DNA from: Pseudomonas petrae
Lineage (GTDB): Bacteria; Pseudomonadota; Gammaproteobacteria; Pseudomonadales; Pseudomonadaceae
Assembly: GCF_021728295.1 (NCBI RefSeq)
Contig: NZ_JAKJXE010000004.1
Location: 124,001-188,000, forward strand
Direction of reading: 5' to 3'
DNA length: 64,000 nucleotides
Part shown: one piece after another, positions 28,650-37,244 of the stretch
Layout: each line of letters opens with the position of its first letter
How positions within the stretch are numbered: position 1 is the first letter of the stretch
Notes under the pieces: model-generated
What the model saw: the letters and a program-made list of their open reading frames with translations, nothing else
Database searches by the model: none
What the model was told of the DNA's origin: nothing
Position numbers and translations under genes: made by a program

Positions 28650-30842
28650 ATGTCCGAATCACAATCATCTGCCGCGATGCTCTCGCGTCGCGGGTTGCTC
28701 AAAGGCAGTGCGTTGCTGGGCGGGCTGGTCATCGGCACCTACCTGCCGGCAACGATCACCCGCAGCTTCGCCGCCGATCTGGTCAACGGCGCCAGCCTGG
28801 GCGACAACGCCGAGCAAGGCTATGGCGCTTTCGTGCGCATTGATCACAGCGGCGCCGTCACGCTGATTTCGCCGAAGATCGAAATGGGCCAGGGCGTGCA
28901 GACCGGCATTGCCATGATGGTCGCCGAAGAGCTCGAAGTGCCGTTGAGCCAGATCACCATCACCGAAGCGCCGCCCAACGCAGCGCTGTACACCGATGCG
29001 CTGCTGAGCTTTCAGGCCACCGGCGGTTCGACCTCCACCCGCTACAGCTGGGAGCCCCTGCGCAAGGCCGGCGCCGGTGCGCGCATCGTGCTGATCCAGG
29101 CCGCAGCCATGCGCTGGAAAGTCGCGCCGAGCCAGTGCCACGCCGAGAACGGCCGGGTCATTGGCCCGAACGGTCAAAGTGCCGGTTACGGCGAGCTGGT
29201 CGACGCCGCCGCGAAATTACCGCTGCCGACCGAGATCCCGCTCAAAGCCGTCAGCGAATTCAAGCTGCTGGGCAAACCGGTCCAGCGACTGGACACACCG
29301 AACAAGGTCAACGGCACGGCGAAATTCACCATCGACCTGCAAGTGCCGGGGATGCTGATTGCGTCCACCCTCACCTGCCCGGTTCACGGCGGCACGCTGC
29401 GCGGCGTGAAGAACGAAGACGCCGCGCGCAAGGTCCCCGGCGTGCGCGATATCGTCCGTTTGGACAACGCCGTCGCGGTGACGGCGAGCAATTTCTGGTC
29501 CTGTCAGCAAGCGCTCAAGGCGCTGGACATCGACTGGGACCTCGGCCCCCATGCCGGTCTGGATTCAGCCCAGCTGGACAAATCCTTGTTCGACGCGAGC
29601 GCCGGTGACGGTGTGTTTGCGCACCAGTCCGGTGACATCGCCGGCGCACTGAAAAACGCTTCCAGCCGCTTTGAAGCGATCTACGAGCAACCCTTCCTGT
29701 CCCACTCCCCGCTGGAGCCGATGACCTGCGTCGCCCATGTGCGCACCGACGCGTGCGAGTTGTGGGTGGGCTGTCAGGCGCCGGGGATGGCCCAGGCGGG
29801 CGCCGCCAAAGTCTGCGGCATGCCGGTGGAAAAGGTGGTGATCCACAACCAGTTGATCGGCGGCGGTTTCGGCCGTCGTCTGGAGTCCGACTTCATCTTC
29901 CAGGCCGTGGACATCGCGCGCCAGCTGAGCTACCCGATCAAGCTGATCTGGAGCCGCGAAGAGGACATGACCCACGACCGATATCGTCCGCACTACGTCG
30001 ACCGCCTCAATGCGGCGCTGGACAAAGACCTGCGGCCGGTGGGCTGGGAGCATCGCATCGCCGGTGCCTCGGTGGTCGCCGCCTACATCGGCGAATTGCC
30101 GGCTGACGGGGTCGATGGCGATGCCGTCGAAGTGGCGAAGGACCCGATCTACACCCTGCCCAACCTGCAGGTGCGCTACATCCGTCACGACCCGGAGGTG
30201 ATTCCGGTTTCGTGGTGGCGCGGCGTCGGACCGTTGCGCAGCACGTACGCCATCGAGTGCTTCATCGACGAACTGGCGCACAACGCCAAAGTCGATCCGG
30301 TGAAATACCGTCTGGCGCTGATGCAGTCGCAACCCCGCGCTCAAGCGGTGCTGACCAAAGCCGCGCAACTGGTGGAGTGGGACAAGCCACTGCCTGCCGG
30401 TTCCGGTCGAGGCGTGGCGGTGACGGCGGTGTTCGGCAGCTTTGTCGCGACCATCGTCGAGCTGGAGAAGCAAGGCGACAAAGGCCTGCGCATCAAACGG
30501 CTGGTGACGGTCATCGACTGTGGCTTTGCCACCAACCCGACCTCCGTCGCGTCGCAGATGGAAGGCGGCACGCTGTTCGGTCTGTCGGCCGCGCTGTTCA
30601 ACGAAATCCTCATCGAGAAGGGTCACGTGCAGCAGACCAACTTCCACGAGTACCGGCAGATCCGCATGAGCGACGCACCGCCGGTGGAGGTGCACATCGT
30701 CGACAGCGTCGAGACCCCTGGCGGTGTTGGTGAAACCGGTGCCGTGCCCGCTGCGGCCGCGCTGGTCAATGCGGTGTACGCCGCGACCGGTGTGCGTGAG
30801 CGTCGTTTGCCGTTGAGCCGCTTTGGCTATTTCACTGTTTGA
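28650..30842 (+). CDS. molybdopterin-binding subunit of a periplasmic aldehyde-oxidase-type enzyme (IorB-like)
   Basis: About 730 residues. A twin-arginine signal (SRRGLLKGSALLGG) shows export to the periplasm as a folded complex with the 2Fe-2S subunit. The cofactor-binding elements are EMGQGVQTG near the front, GGGFGRRLESD mid-protein and the catalytic Glu in GGVGETGAVP near the end. Family members hydroxylate N-heterocycles or oxidise aldehydes. With the cytochrome downstream, aldehyde oxidation feeding the respiratory chain is the best inference. ATG 28650 has AGGAAG ahead; the longer open frame upstream overlaps the 2Fe-2S gene out of phase and is not real. Confidence 0.93.
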   Translation: MSESQSSAAMLSRRGLLKGSALLGGLVIGTYLPATITRSFAADLVNGASLGDNAEQGYGAFVRIDHSGAVTLISPKIEMGQGVQTGIAMMVAEELEVPLSQITITEAPPNAALYTDALLSFQATGGSTSTRYSWEPLRKAGAGARIVLIQAAAMRWKVAPSQCHAENGRVIGPNGQSAGYGELVDAAAKLPLPTEIPLKAVSEFKLLGKPVQRLDTPNKVNGTAKFTIDLQVPGMLIASTLTCPVHGGTLRGVKNEDAARKVPGVRDIVRLDNAVAVTASNFWSCQQALKALDIDWDLGPHAGLDSAQLDKSLFDASAGDGVFAHQSGDIAGALKNASSRFEAIYEQPFLSHSPLEPMTCVAHVRTDACELWVGCQAPGMAQAGAAKVCGMPVEKVVIHNQLIGGGFGRRLESDFIFQAVDIARQLSYPIKLIWSREEDMTHDRYRPHYVDRLNAALDKDLRPVGWEHRIAGASVVAAYIGELPADGVDGDAVEVAKDPIYTLPNLQVRYIRHDPEVIPVSWWRGVGPLRSTYAIECFIDELAHNAKVDPVKYRLALMQSQPRAQAVLTKAAQLVEWDKPLPAGSGRGVAVTAVFGSFVATIVELEKQGDKGLRIKRLVTVIDCGFATNPTSVASQMEGGTLFGLSAALFNEILIEKGHVQQTNFHEYRQIRMSDAPPVEVHIVDSVETPGGVGETGAVPAAAALVNAVYAATGVRERRLPLSRFGYFTV

Positions 30843-30852
30843 GGAGCGCGTC

Positions 30853-32070
30853 ATGAAAGTTTTCCACACTGCGCTCGGACTTGTGGCCGGTTTGCTGGCC
30901 AGCACCGTTTACGCGAGCGACACCCCGGCGATGAGCAAGGGCGAATACCTGACCCGCGCGGCTGATTGCGTGGCCTGCCACGTCGTGCCGGGCGGCAAGC
31001 CGTACGCCGGCGGGCTGGAATTCAAGTTGCCGTTCGGCAGCCTGTATTCGCCCAACATCACCCCGGACAAAGAGACCGGGATCGGCAACTGGACCGACGA
31101 CGAGTTCGTCGACGCCCTGCAAAAAGGCGTGGGCAAGGACGGCAAGCATTACTACCCGGCCTTCCCTTACACCTCCTACACGCAGATGTCCCGGGAGGAC
31201 ATTCTGGCGATCAAGGGCTATCTGTTCAGCCTTGAGCCGGTGAAGCAGATGCCGCCTGAGAACAAGATTTCCTTCCCGTTCAATCAGCGCTGGGGAATGA
31301 TGTTCTGGAACGCGATCTTCGCGTCCAACGAACGCTTCGTTCCGGACAGCAAGCAATCGGCTGAATGGAACCGCGGCGCGTATCTGGTGCAGGGCCCGGG
31401 CCACTGCGGCGAATGCCACACGCCACGCAACATCTTCCAGGCGATGAGCACCGGCAACTCTCTGGCGGGCGCAGAACTGGGCAACTGGATGGCCTACAAC
31501 ATCAGTTCCGACGCTAAATACGGCATCGGCGCATGGCCGGAAGACGCTATCGTCAGCTACCTGTCGAAGGGCTACGCGGCTGGTTTCGGCGGCGCGGGCG
31601 GGCCAATGGGTGATGCCGTCGAGCACAGCCTGCGCTACCTCGACCCGGCTGACCTGAAAGCCATCGCGGTGTACCTCAAGAGCACGCCGGCGAGAAGCGA
31701 AGGCATCCCCCGCCCAACCATGGCGGTGAACGATGCCGCGCTGCAAAAGGGTCTTGGCCAGAAGCTGTTCAACGACACGTGCGTGGCCTGTCACCAGATC
31801 GACGGCAGTGGCCGGCAATCACCGGCGGGCGGTTTGGCCGGCTTGAAAACCGTCAACGACCCCAAAGGCCGAAACGTGATGGCGACGCTGCTGGAAGGTC
31901 ATACGCCAACGGCTGCACGGGTCGACCAGCGCATGCCGGATTTTGCCCGCAGTTACAGCGATGCTGAACTGGCGGCCGTGAGCACCTTCGTGCTGCGTCG
32001 GTTCGGTCAGAGCGACGGCGAGGTCAAAGCCGAAGACGTCGCCAAAAACCGCGCCAGCGCGTTGCATTGA
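30853..32070 (+). CDS. triheme cytochrome c, electron acceptor of the molybdenum oxidase
   Basis: A 405-residue periplasmic protein with a signal peptide (ending near VYASD) and three CxxCH haem sites: CVACH at 39-43, CGECH at 185-189 and CVACH at 310-314. The layout is that of the cytochrome subunit of membrane alcohol or aldehyde dehydrogenases (AdhB type). It starts 10 bp after the Mo subunit with GAGGAG ahead of the ATG, so all three genes form one operon passing electrons to the quinone pool or an oxidase. Confidence 0.93.
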   Translation: MKVFHTALGLVAGLLASTVYASDTPAMSKGEYLTRAADCVACHVVPGGKPYAGGLEFKLPFGSLYSPNITPDKETGIGNWTDDEFVDALQKGVGKDGKHYYPAFPYTSYTQMSREDILAIKGYLFSLEPVKQMPPENKISFPFNQRWGMMFWNAIFASNERFVPDSKQSAEWNRGAYLVQGPGHCGECHTPRNIFQAMSTGNSLAGAELGNWMAYNISSDAKYGIGAWPEDAIVSYLSKGYAAGFGGAGGPMGDAVEHSLRYLDPADLKAIAVYLKSTPARSEGIPRPTMAVNDAALQKGLGQKLFNDTCVACHQIDGSGRQSPAGGLAGLKTVNDPKGRNVMATLLEGHTPTAARVDQRMPDFARSYSDAELAAVSTFVLRRFGQSDGEVKAEDVAKNRASALH

Positions 32071-32131
32071 TGGAGGGGTGGCGCTGCTGACTCTTCTCTG
32101 ACTCAACAGCGCTGCCAGCCCATTCGGCGGC

Positions 32132-32527
32132 TCAGGACTTCCGCACCTGGGCTGCCACCGCCGCCTTGTCGATCACCGACTCGACGTTGACGATACGCCC
32201 CGCCTCAAACGTGTAGAACACGTTCTCCGTAAACCTCACCCTCCTCCCGTTCACCGGCACCTCGAACAGCTCGCCCACCGGCGTGCAATCGAACGTCAGC
32301 CGCGCGGCGATGTGCGGTGCCTCGGCGATCAGCCGATCGATGACGAAACGCAGGTCAGGAATGGCGCGGAAATCCCGCTCCAGCATCTGCCGATAGCCGG
32401 CCAGACCGACGCGCTCGCCGTTGTAATGCACGTCCTCGCCGACAAAGTCTCCCAAGGCAGACCAGTCCTGGCGATTGAGGCAGGCGATGTAGCCGGTGTA
32501 GGCGTCTTTGAGTGTCTGGTGGTTCAT
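32132..32527 (-). CDS. SnoaL-like/ester-cyclase-family protein
   Basis: A 131-residue NTF2-fold protein starting MNHQTLKDAYTGYIACLNRQ and containing RAIPDLRFVIDRL and FTENVFYTFEAGRIV, the pattern of the SnoaL-like polyketide/ester cyclase family. Many members are small stand-alone enzymes of unknown reaction. GGGAGAAACG precedes ATG 32527. It is convergent with the cytochrome gene. Confidence 0.82.
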   Translation of the reverse strand: MNHQTLKDAYTGYIACLNRQDWSALGDFVGEDVHYNGERVGLAGYRQMLERDFRAIPDLRFVIDRLIAEAPHIAARLTFDCTPVGELFEVPVNGRRVRFTENVFYTFEAGRIVNVESVIDKAAVAAQVRKS

Positions 32528-32567
32528 CGTTTCTCCCGGGGTGGGGCACATGGGTGTGAGTACCAGT

Positions 32568-33205
32568 GGATGCACGCGATGCTTTTAGTGGGACCGGCTT
32601 TAGCCGGGAAGAGGTCGGTGTCAGCACCATGAATTTTCTGGTGTGACGATTGACGCCTTCCCGGCTGAAGCCGGTCCTACCAAGGGGGAACGCGGTGTGT
32701 CAGTTTAATTGGAGTAGATCAATCTGACTGGATGCACGCGACGCTTATGTAGGACCGGCTTTAGCCGGGAAGAGGTCGGTGTGAGTACCATGAATTTTCT
32801 GGTGTGACGATTGCCGCCTTCCCGGCTGAAGCCGGTCCTACCAGGTTGGCTGCGGTGTGTCAGTTTAATTGGAGTAGATCAATCTGACTGGATGCACGCG
32901 ATGCTTTTAGTGGAACCGGCTTTAGCCGGGAAGAGGTCGGTGTGAGCACCATGAGTTTTCTGGTGTGACGATTGACGCCTTCCCGGCTGAAGCCGGTCCT
33001 ACCAAGGGGGAACGCGGTGTGTCAGTTTAATTGGAGTAGATCAATCTGACTGGATGCACCCGATGCTTTAGTAGGACCGGCTTTAGCCGGGAAGACGTCG
33101 GTTTGAGCACCATGAGTTTTCTGGTGTGACGATTGACGCCTTCCCGGCTGAAGCAGGTACCACCAGATTGGCTAAGGTGTGTCAGTCCCACTGGCTGCAC
33201 GACGA
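32568..33205. repeat. tandem array of four ~161 bp BIME units
   Basis: Units begin at 32568, 32730, 32890 and 33052 with GGATGCACGCGATGCTTT, and a degraded fifth start lies near 33190. Each unit has the TAGGACCGGCTTTAGCCGGGAAG half, a conserved spacer (AGGTCGGTGTGAGCACCATGA), the opposite half, and a linker ending TTAATTGGAGTAGATCAATC. Copies differ by only a few bases, so the array is recent or being homogenised. It contains no credible gene. Confidence 0.95.
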
Positions 33206-33259
33206 TGCCTCAGCCTGGAAGTGCCAGGTTATCCGCACTGACTCCATCAAGGCGCAATC

Positions 33260-33682
33260 ATGTTCGTACATCCCTTCTCCGGCGCGAAAGTCGCGATTCT
33301 GTGCAACGGCACGCTGCTCACTTACCAACGCGATGACAAACCGGAGATTCCCTGGCCGGATCAGTGGGACCTGCCCGGCGGCGGGCGCGAGGGCGACGAG
33401 ACGCCGGAAGGATGCGCCGTGCGGGAGACGATGGAAGAATTCGGCCTCGTCCTCGACCCCGCTTCCTTCATCCACAAACGGGTCTACCCGGGTCAGGGCG
33501 TCAACGGGCTCGACACCTGGTTCTTTGTCGCTGAAGTGGCCGAGGGCTTGTTCGATCAGGTGGTATTCGGCGATGAAGGCCAGCGCTGGCAGGTGATGAC
33601 GGTCGAGGCGTTTCTGGCCATGGACAATGCGGTGGACCGGCTGCAGCACCGCTTGCGCGAGTTCATGGATCCGCAGCGCTGA
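33260..33682 (+). CDS. NUDIX hydrolase
   Basis: A 140-residue protein with an intact Nudix box at 41-63 (G41, E47, R55, E56, E59, E60, G62: GGREGDETPEGC then AVRETMEEFGL). It hydrolyses a nucleoside-diphosphate-linked substrate, possibly in nucleotide housecleaning; the substrate is not evident. The segment PEIPWPDQWDLPGGGREGDE resembles the small stand-alone Nudix proteins of Pseudomonas. It stands alone after the BIME array. Confidence 0.9.
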   Translation: MFVHPFSGAKVAILCNGTLLTYQRDDKPEIPWPDQWDLPGGGREGDETPEGCAVRETMEEFGLVLDPASFIHKRVYPGQGVNGLDTWFFVAEVAEGLFDQVVFGDEGQRWQVMTVEAFLAMDNAVDRLQHRLREFMDPQR

Positions 33683-33735
33683 CACGTCCAGCGCCGGACA
33701 GCAGAGCCTGAAGCAGGAATACGGCGGCGCTGGTC

Positions 33736-33780
33736 AATAAAAAACCGCTGGCCCCCTCTCAAGGGCGCAGCGGTTTTTAA
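33736..33780. terminator. bidirectional terminator after the NUDIX gene
   Basis: AAAACCGCTG and CAGCGGTTTTT flank a GC-rich centre that adds a second small stem (CCCCCTCTCAAGGG). T tracts are present on both strands. Confidence 0.8.
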
Positions 33781-33827
33781 TGGGCAGAGGATGAAGCGGC
33801 AATACAAAAGGACCGAAGCCATACGCA

Positions 33828-33915
33828 CTGTAGGAGCGCGCTTGCCCGCGATTGCGATGCGACTTGGACTGCTGGGCGATCAGACACTCCGCAATTGCGG
33901 GCAAGTATGCTCCAG
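33828..33915. repeat. REP doublet, imperfect
   Basis: CTGTAGGAGCGCGCTTGCCCGCGATTGC faces GCAATTGCGGGCAAGTATGCTCCAG. It lies at the 3' end of the next - strand gene. Confidence 0.8.
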
Positions 33916-33931
33916 CAATTGCGGGTTGTGA

Positions 33932-34621
33932 TCAGTTACTCGCCACTTCCGCCGAATTACCTGTGGTCACCAGCGCTTTGAGCGAGGCATCAAATTGCTT
34001 CAGGGCATTGATCTGCAGGTCGCGCTGCTGGTTGATCTGCGCGGCGATCTCCGGGGCAGCTTTGTCGTGGACCCACACCGAGGTCAGCTCTTTGGCGCCG
34101 AGGCCTTCAGCCTTGCCGATGTATTGCAGGTTCGAATCGTAGAACGTGGCGATGAAGCGCGCTTCCACCTGTGAGTTACGCTGGGACACCAGGCGGCTGT
34201 AGGTGTCGAGCATCACCACCACATCAGGCCGCGCCTGCATCAGCGCATCGAGGTTGTCGTACACAGTCACCGATGCGAACTGCTTCTGCAGCGAACCTTT
34301 CAGCCAGTCCATCGCCAGTTTGGGATCGGAGCTGCTGACAAATGCCTCGCGAATGCGCGAATCCAGCCCGCCGTTCTTGACACCCTTCAGCGCCACCGCG
34401 TGATAACGCTCAAGGTATTCGAGGGTGCTGACGGTGTTTTCGCTGTAGAGCACGCCAACGCTTTGAGAAGACTGCAGTGCCACCCGGCTTTCGACCACCG
34501 GCAGCAAATGGCACGCCTCGGCGTCCGCCGCCGAAACAGTGCCCGCTGCAGCAGCAGGACCCGTTGCGACGAAACCGCTGGACAGCACGGCGATGAGGGT
34601 CAGCAGGGTTGAAATTTTCAT
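33932..34621 (-). CDS. exported protein of unknown function
   Basis: A 229-residue protein with a signal peptide (MKISTLLTLIAVLSSGFVAT, cleavage near AAAAG). A mature part of mixed helix follows with a lone Cys (EACHLLPVV), a GVLYSENTVSTLEYLERYH segment and a DALMQARPDVVVMLDTYSRL segment that suggests a Rossmann-like or periplasmic-binding-like fold. The charged C-terminal tail contains QINQQRDLQINALKQFD. I do not recognise the family. It is monocistronic. Confidence 0.75.
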   Translation of the reverse strand: MKISTLLTLIAVLSSGFVATGPAAAAGTVSAADAEACHLLPVVESRVALQSSQSVGVLYSENTVSTLEYLERYHAVALKGVKNGGLDSRIREAFVSSSDPKLAMDWLKGSLQKQFASVTVYDNLDALMQARPDVVVMLDTYSRLVSQRNSQVEARFIATFYDSNLQYIGKAEGLGAKELTSVWVHDKAAPEIAAQINQQRDLQINALKQFDASLKALVTTGNSAEVASN

Positions 34622-34796
34622 CGCGTGGCGTCCTTCTCAAGCAAGTTCGGTATGAGGCCATCCTCCTCTCTTCCGGGAAAAAGAGAACTCGCCTACCGTG
34701 ATGGTCACTATCGATTTCAGGAATGGTATGCGCTTTGAGAAACACCTTTACCGATGCCTCAACAAAGCCCGCTGCCGCCCTCTCCTTTCGCACCCT

Positions 34797-36146
34797 TCAA
34801 TACACGTAGCGGCCGACCGCCCGACGTACTTCCTGCAACGCAACCCGCAATGCATCCAGATCCGGAGAGCCCAACGCCAGGCGAATGCCACGGGGGATGA
34901 CGCTGGAGGTGGCGAAGGGTTCGGCAGTCGAGACCGCCACCTTATTCGCCAGCAACTCCATGGCCACCTGATCGGCCCTGGCGTCTTCCGGCAGTTGCAC
35001 CCATAGAAAATAGGACGCCGGGTGACTGATGACGTTCAACCCGATTAACAGCTCCCGGGCGAGCGTCTGTCGGGCCCGGGCGTCGAAGCGTTTTTCCGCC
35101 TCCAGACGCGCGACGGTGCCGTCCTCAATCCGGCCGCAGACCAGCGACGTCATCACCCCCGGCGTGTTCCAGATCGTCGCCCGGATCGCACGCTCAAGGG
35201 CCGAAACCCATTGCAGCGGCGCAACGACATACCCCACCCGCAGCCCGGTCGCGACGTTTTTCGAGAACCCCGAGACGTAGACGGTCAACTCCGGCGCCAG
35301 GGCCTTCAACGGCGCGGGCGGGTTATCGGCCAAGAACGCATACGCCGCGTCTTCGATCAACAGCAACCCATGCTGTCGAGCGATGCGCACCAGGTGTTCG
35401 CGCCACGGCAGGTCCATCACCCAGCCCATGGGATTGTGCAGCGTCGGCATCGTGTAGACCGCCTTGATCCGTCGCCGCTGGCAGAGCTTCTCAAGCGCGT
35501 TCAGATCGGGGCCGTCATCGGCATAGGGGATCGCGATCAGTTCCAGCCGGTGCGCGTCGGCCACCACTTTGAAGCCCGAATAAGTCAGTGCATCCACCGC
35601 CACCACATCGCCCGGCTTGAGCAACGCCATCACCGTGACCGCCAGGCCATGCTGCGCGCCGCTGACGATCACCACCTCCTCGGCCTGGATCACCACACCC
35701 CGAGCAGCAAGGTGCCGCGCCATGCACGCACGCTCATGGCTTCGGCCGGCATGGGGCTGATAGCGCAGCAGTGCCTCCAGATCACCCGACAACGCCAGTT
35801 GGCGAAGGCCGCTGCGCAGCAGCTCGACCTGCCCCGGCAGCGTTGGGTAGTTGAAATTGAGATCAAGTACGCCGGGCACGCTGGTCTGCTGATCGACGCC
35901 ATGGCTGAGCGGCAGGGCGATTTCCCGGACAAAGGTGCCGCGCCCGGTTTCGCCGCTGACCAGGCCCATGGCTTCCAGCTCGGCATAGACCCGGGACGCC
36001 GTAGCCAGCGCCAGGCCTTCAACCACCGCCAACTGACGATGGGTAGGCAGGCGGGTCCCGGGCGCCAGCTCACCAGACGCGATCTGCGCGGCGAATCGGT
36101 CGACAAGGGTTTTGTAACGGGCGCGGGGCATCGGCGGTGTATCCAT
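34797..36146 (-). CDS. MocR-type regulator (GntR winged helix fused to a class-I aminotransferase)
   Basis: About 449 residues. An N-terminal GntR winged helix (about 8-75: RYKTLVDRFAAQIASGELAPG) is joined to a fold-type-I PLP domain (about 105-445). The PLP lysine lies in SGFSKNVATGLRVGY, the phosphate/ring-binding Asp in LLIEDAAYAFL, and the Asn in PTLHNPMG. MocR proteins use PLP aldimines as effectors and usually bind direct repeats, which are present upstream (36192-36231). It is divergent from a DMT exporter, its likely target. Start at ATG 36146; the frame reaches further but without a ribosome-binding site. Confidence 0.92.
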   Translation of the reverse strand: MDTPPMPRARYKTLVDRFAAQIASGELAPGTRLPTHRQLAVVEGLALATASRVYAELEAMGLVSGETGRGTFVREIALPLSHGVDQQTSVPGVLDLNFNYPTLPGQVELLRSGLRQLALSGDLEALLRYQPHAGRSHERACMARHLAARGVVIQAEEVVIVSGAQHGLAVTVMALLKPGDVVAVDALTYSGFKVVADAHRLELIAIPYADDGPDLNALEKLCQRRRIKAVYTMPTLHNPMGWVMDLPWREHLVRIARQHGLLLIEDAAYAFLADNPPAPLKALAPELTVYVSGFSKNVATGLRVGYVVAPLQWVSALERAIRATIWNTPGVMTSLVCGRIEDGTVARLEAEKRFDARARQTLARELLIGLNVISHPASYFLWVQLPEDARADQVAMELLANKVAVSTAEPFATSSVIPRGIRLALGSPDLDALRVALQEVRRAVGRYVY

Positions 36147-36191
36147 GACAATTTTTTGATTGTGCTGATTCTGGACCGTACGCTGCCCTGA

Positions 36192-36231
36192 CGGCAACCG
36201 GCCAATCGGCAACACAACATCAATCGGCAAC
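36192..36231. promoter_or_regulatory. direct repeats, candidate MocR operator
   Basis: CAATCGGCAAC occurs exactly twice (36203-36213 and 36221-36231, an 18 bp step), and the core CGGCAAC a third time at 36192-36198. MocR regulators such as GabR and PdxR recognise direct repeats, and this array lies between the MocR gene and the divergent exporter, 37 bp before the exporter start. Confidence 0.55.
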
Positions 36232-36267
36232 CGCGTCCTCACGCCTGCGCCTCAAGAGTCCGAACCC

Positions 36268-37164
36268 ATGGAAATCTCTTCCAAGGTCCAGCCCCAGACG
36301 GCAAAACCTTCCAATGCCGGATGGCTGAACGGCCTGATCGGCGTGATCATTTTCAGCGGTTCATTGCCGGCCACGCGCATTGCCGTGCTGGAGTTCACGC
36401 CGCTGTTTCTGACCGTCGCCAGAGCGTCCATTGCCGGAGCGGTTGCCCTGTGCCTGTTGCTCGTGCTGCGAGAGAAACGCCCAAACCGCAGTCAACTGAT
36501 TCCACTGATGATCGTTGCCGGCGGCGTGGTGGTCGGATTCCCGCTGCTCACCGCGCTGGCGCTGCAATACGTCACGTCGGCGCACTCCATCGTTTTTGTC
36601 GGCCTGTTGCCGTTGGCGACTGCTGTGTTCGCCGTGCTGCGTGGCGGCGAGCGTCCGCGTCCGGTGTTCTGGGTGTTCTCGTTACTGGGCAGTGCGCTGG
36701 TGGTGGGGTTTGCCTGCGCTCAAGGGCTATCAGCGTCGCCGGCGGGCGATGTGCTGATGTTGCTGGCGATTGTCGTCTGCGGCCTGGGTTACGCCGAAGG
36801 CGCCACGCTGTCCCGGACGCTCGGCGGCTGGCAGGTCATCTGCTGGGCGCTGGTGTTGGCGTTGCCACTCATGCTGATCCTGAGCCTGTTCAGCGCGCCG
36901 CCATCGCTGTCCACCATCAGCGCACCGGCCTGGCTGAGCCTGGGCTACGTGTCGCTGTTCAGCATGTTGATCGGCTTCGTGTTCTGGTATCGAGGTCTCG
37001 CCCAGGGCGGAATCGCTGCGGTGGGACAACTGCAACTGCTGCAGCCTTTTTTCGGCCTCACGCTGGCCGCGACGCTGCTGCATGAACCTGTCAGCCTGGG
37101 CATGCTGGTGGTGACCGTCGGGGTGATCCTCTGCGTGGCCGGTGCGCGGCGATTTTCACGCTGA
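36268..37164 (+). CDS. EamA/DMT-family membrane exporter
   Basis: A 298-residue protein with ten hydrophobic segments in two EamA halves, beginning after a short cytoplasmic tail (MEISSKVQPQTAKPSNAG). The second half contains GFVFWYRGLAQGGIAAVGQ and a closing LQPFFGLTLAATLLHEP, the usual end of this family. The MocR neighbour suggests that export responds to an amine, amino acid or vitamin B6 status. The substrate is unknown. Confidence 0.88.
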   Translation: MEISSKVQPQTAKPSNAGWLNGLIGVIIFSGSLPATRIAVLEFTPLFLTVARASIAGAVALCLLLVLREKRPNRSQLIPLMIVAGGVVVGFPLLTALALQYVTSAHSIVFVGLLPLATAVFAVLRGGERPRPVFWVFSLLGSALVVGFACAQGLSASPAGDVLMLLAIVVCGLGYAEGATLSRTLGGWQVICWALVLALPLMLILSLFSAPPSLSTISAPAWLSLGYVSLFSMLIGFVFWYRGLAQGGIAAVGQLQLLQPFFGLTLAATLLHEPVSLGMLVVTVGVILCVAGARRFSR

Positions 37165-37195
37165 CTGCAACCACTTGCCGAGTTGCCCCTGAACG

Positions 37196-37226
37196 AAAAA
37201 TGCCGGTGATCATCACCGGCATTTTA
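37196..37226. terminator. bidirectional terminator, 29 bp near-perfect palindrome
   Basis: ATGCCGGTGAT faces ATCACCGGCAT with AAAA and TTTT at the two ends. It separates the convergent exporter and sugar dehydrogenase genes. Confidence 0.88.
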
Positions 37227-37244
37227 CATTTCATCGCTAAGACA

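Noticed and set aside
28251..30842. 863-codon frame extending the Mo subunit gene upstream
   Set aside because: Its first 133 codons overlap the 2Fe-2S gene out of phase; ATG 28650 has a ribosome-binding site and a complete Tat signal.
32568..33205. Regular repeat array considered as CRISPR
   Set aside because: Units are 160-162 bp with near-identical linkers and internal REP palindromes; there are no unique spacers and no cas genes.
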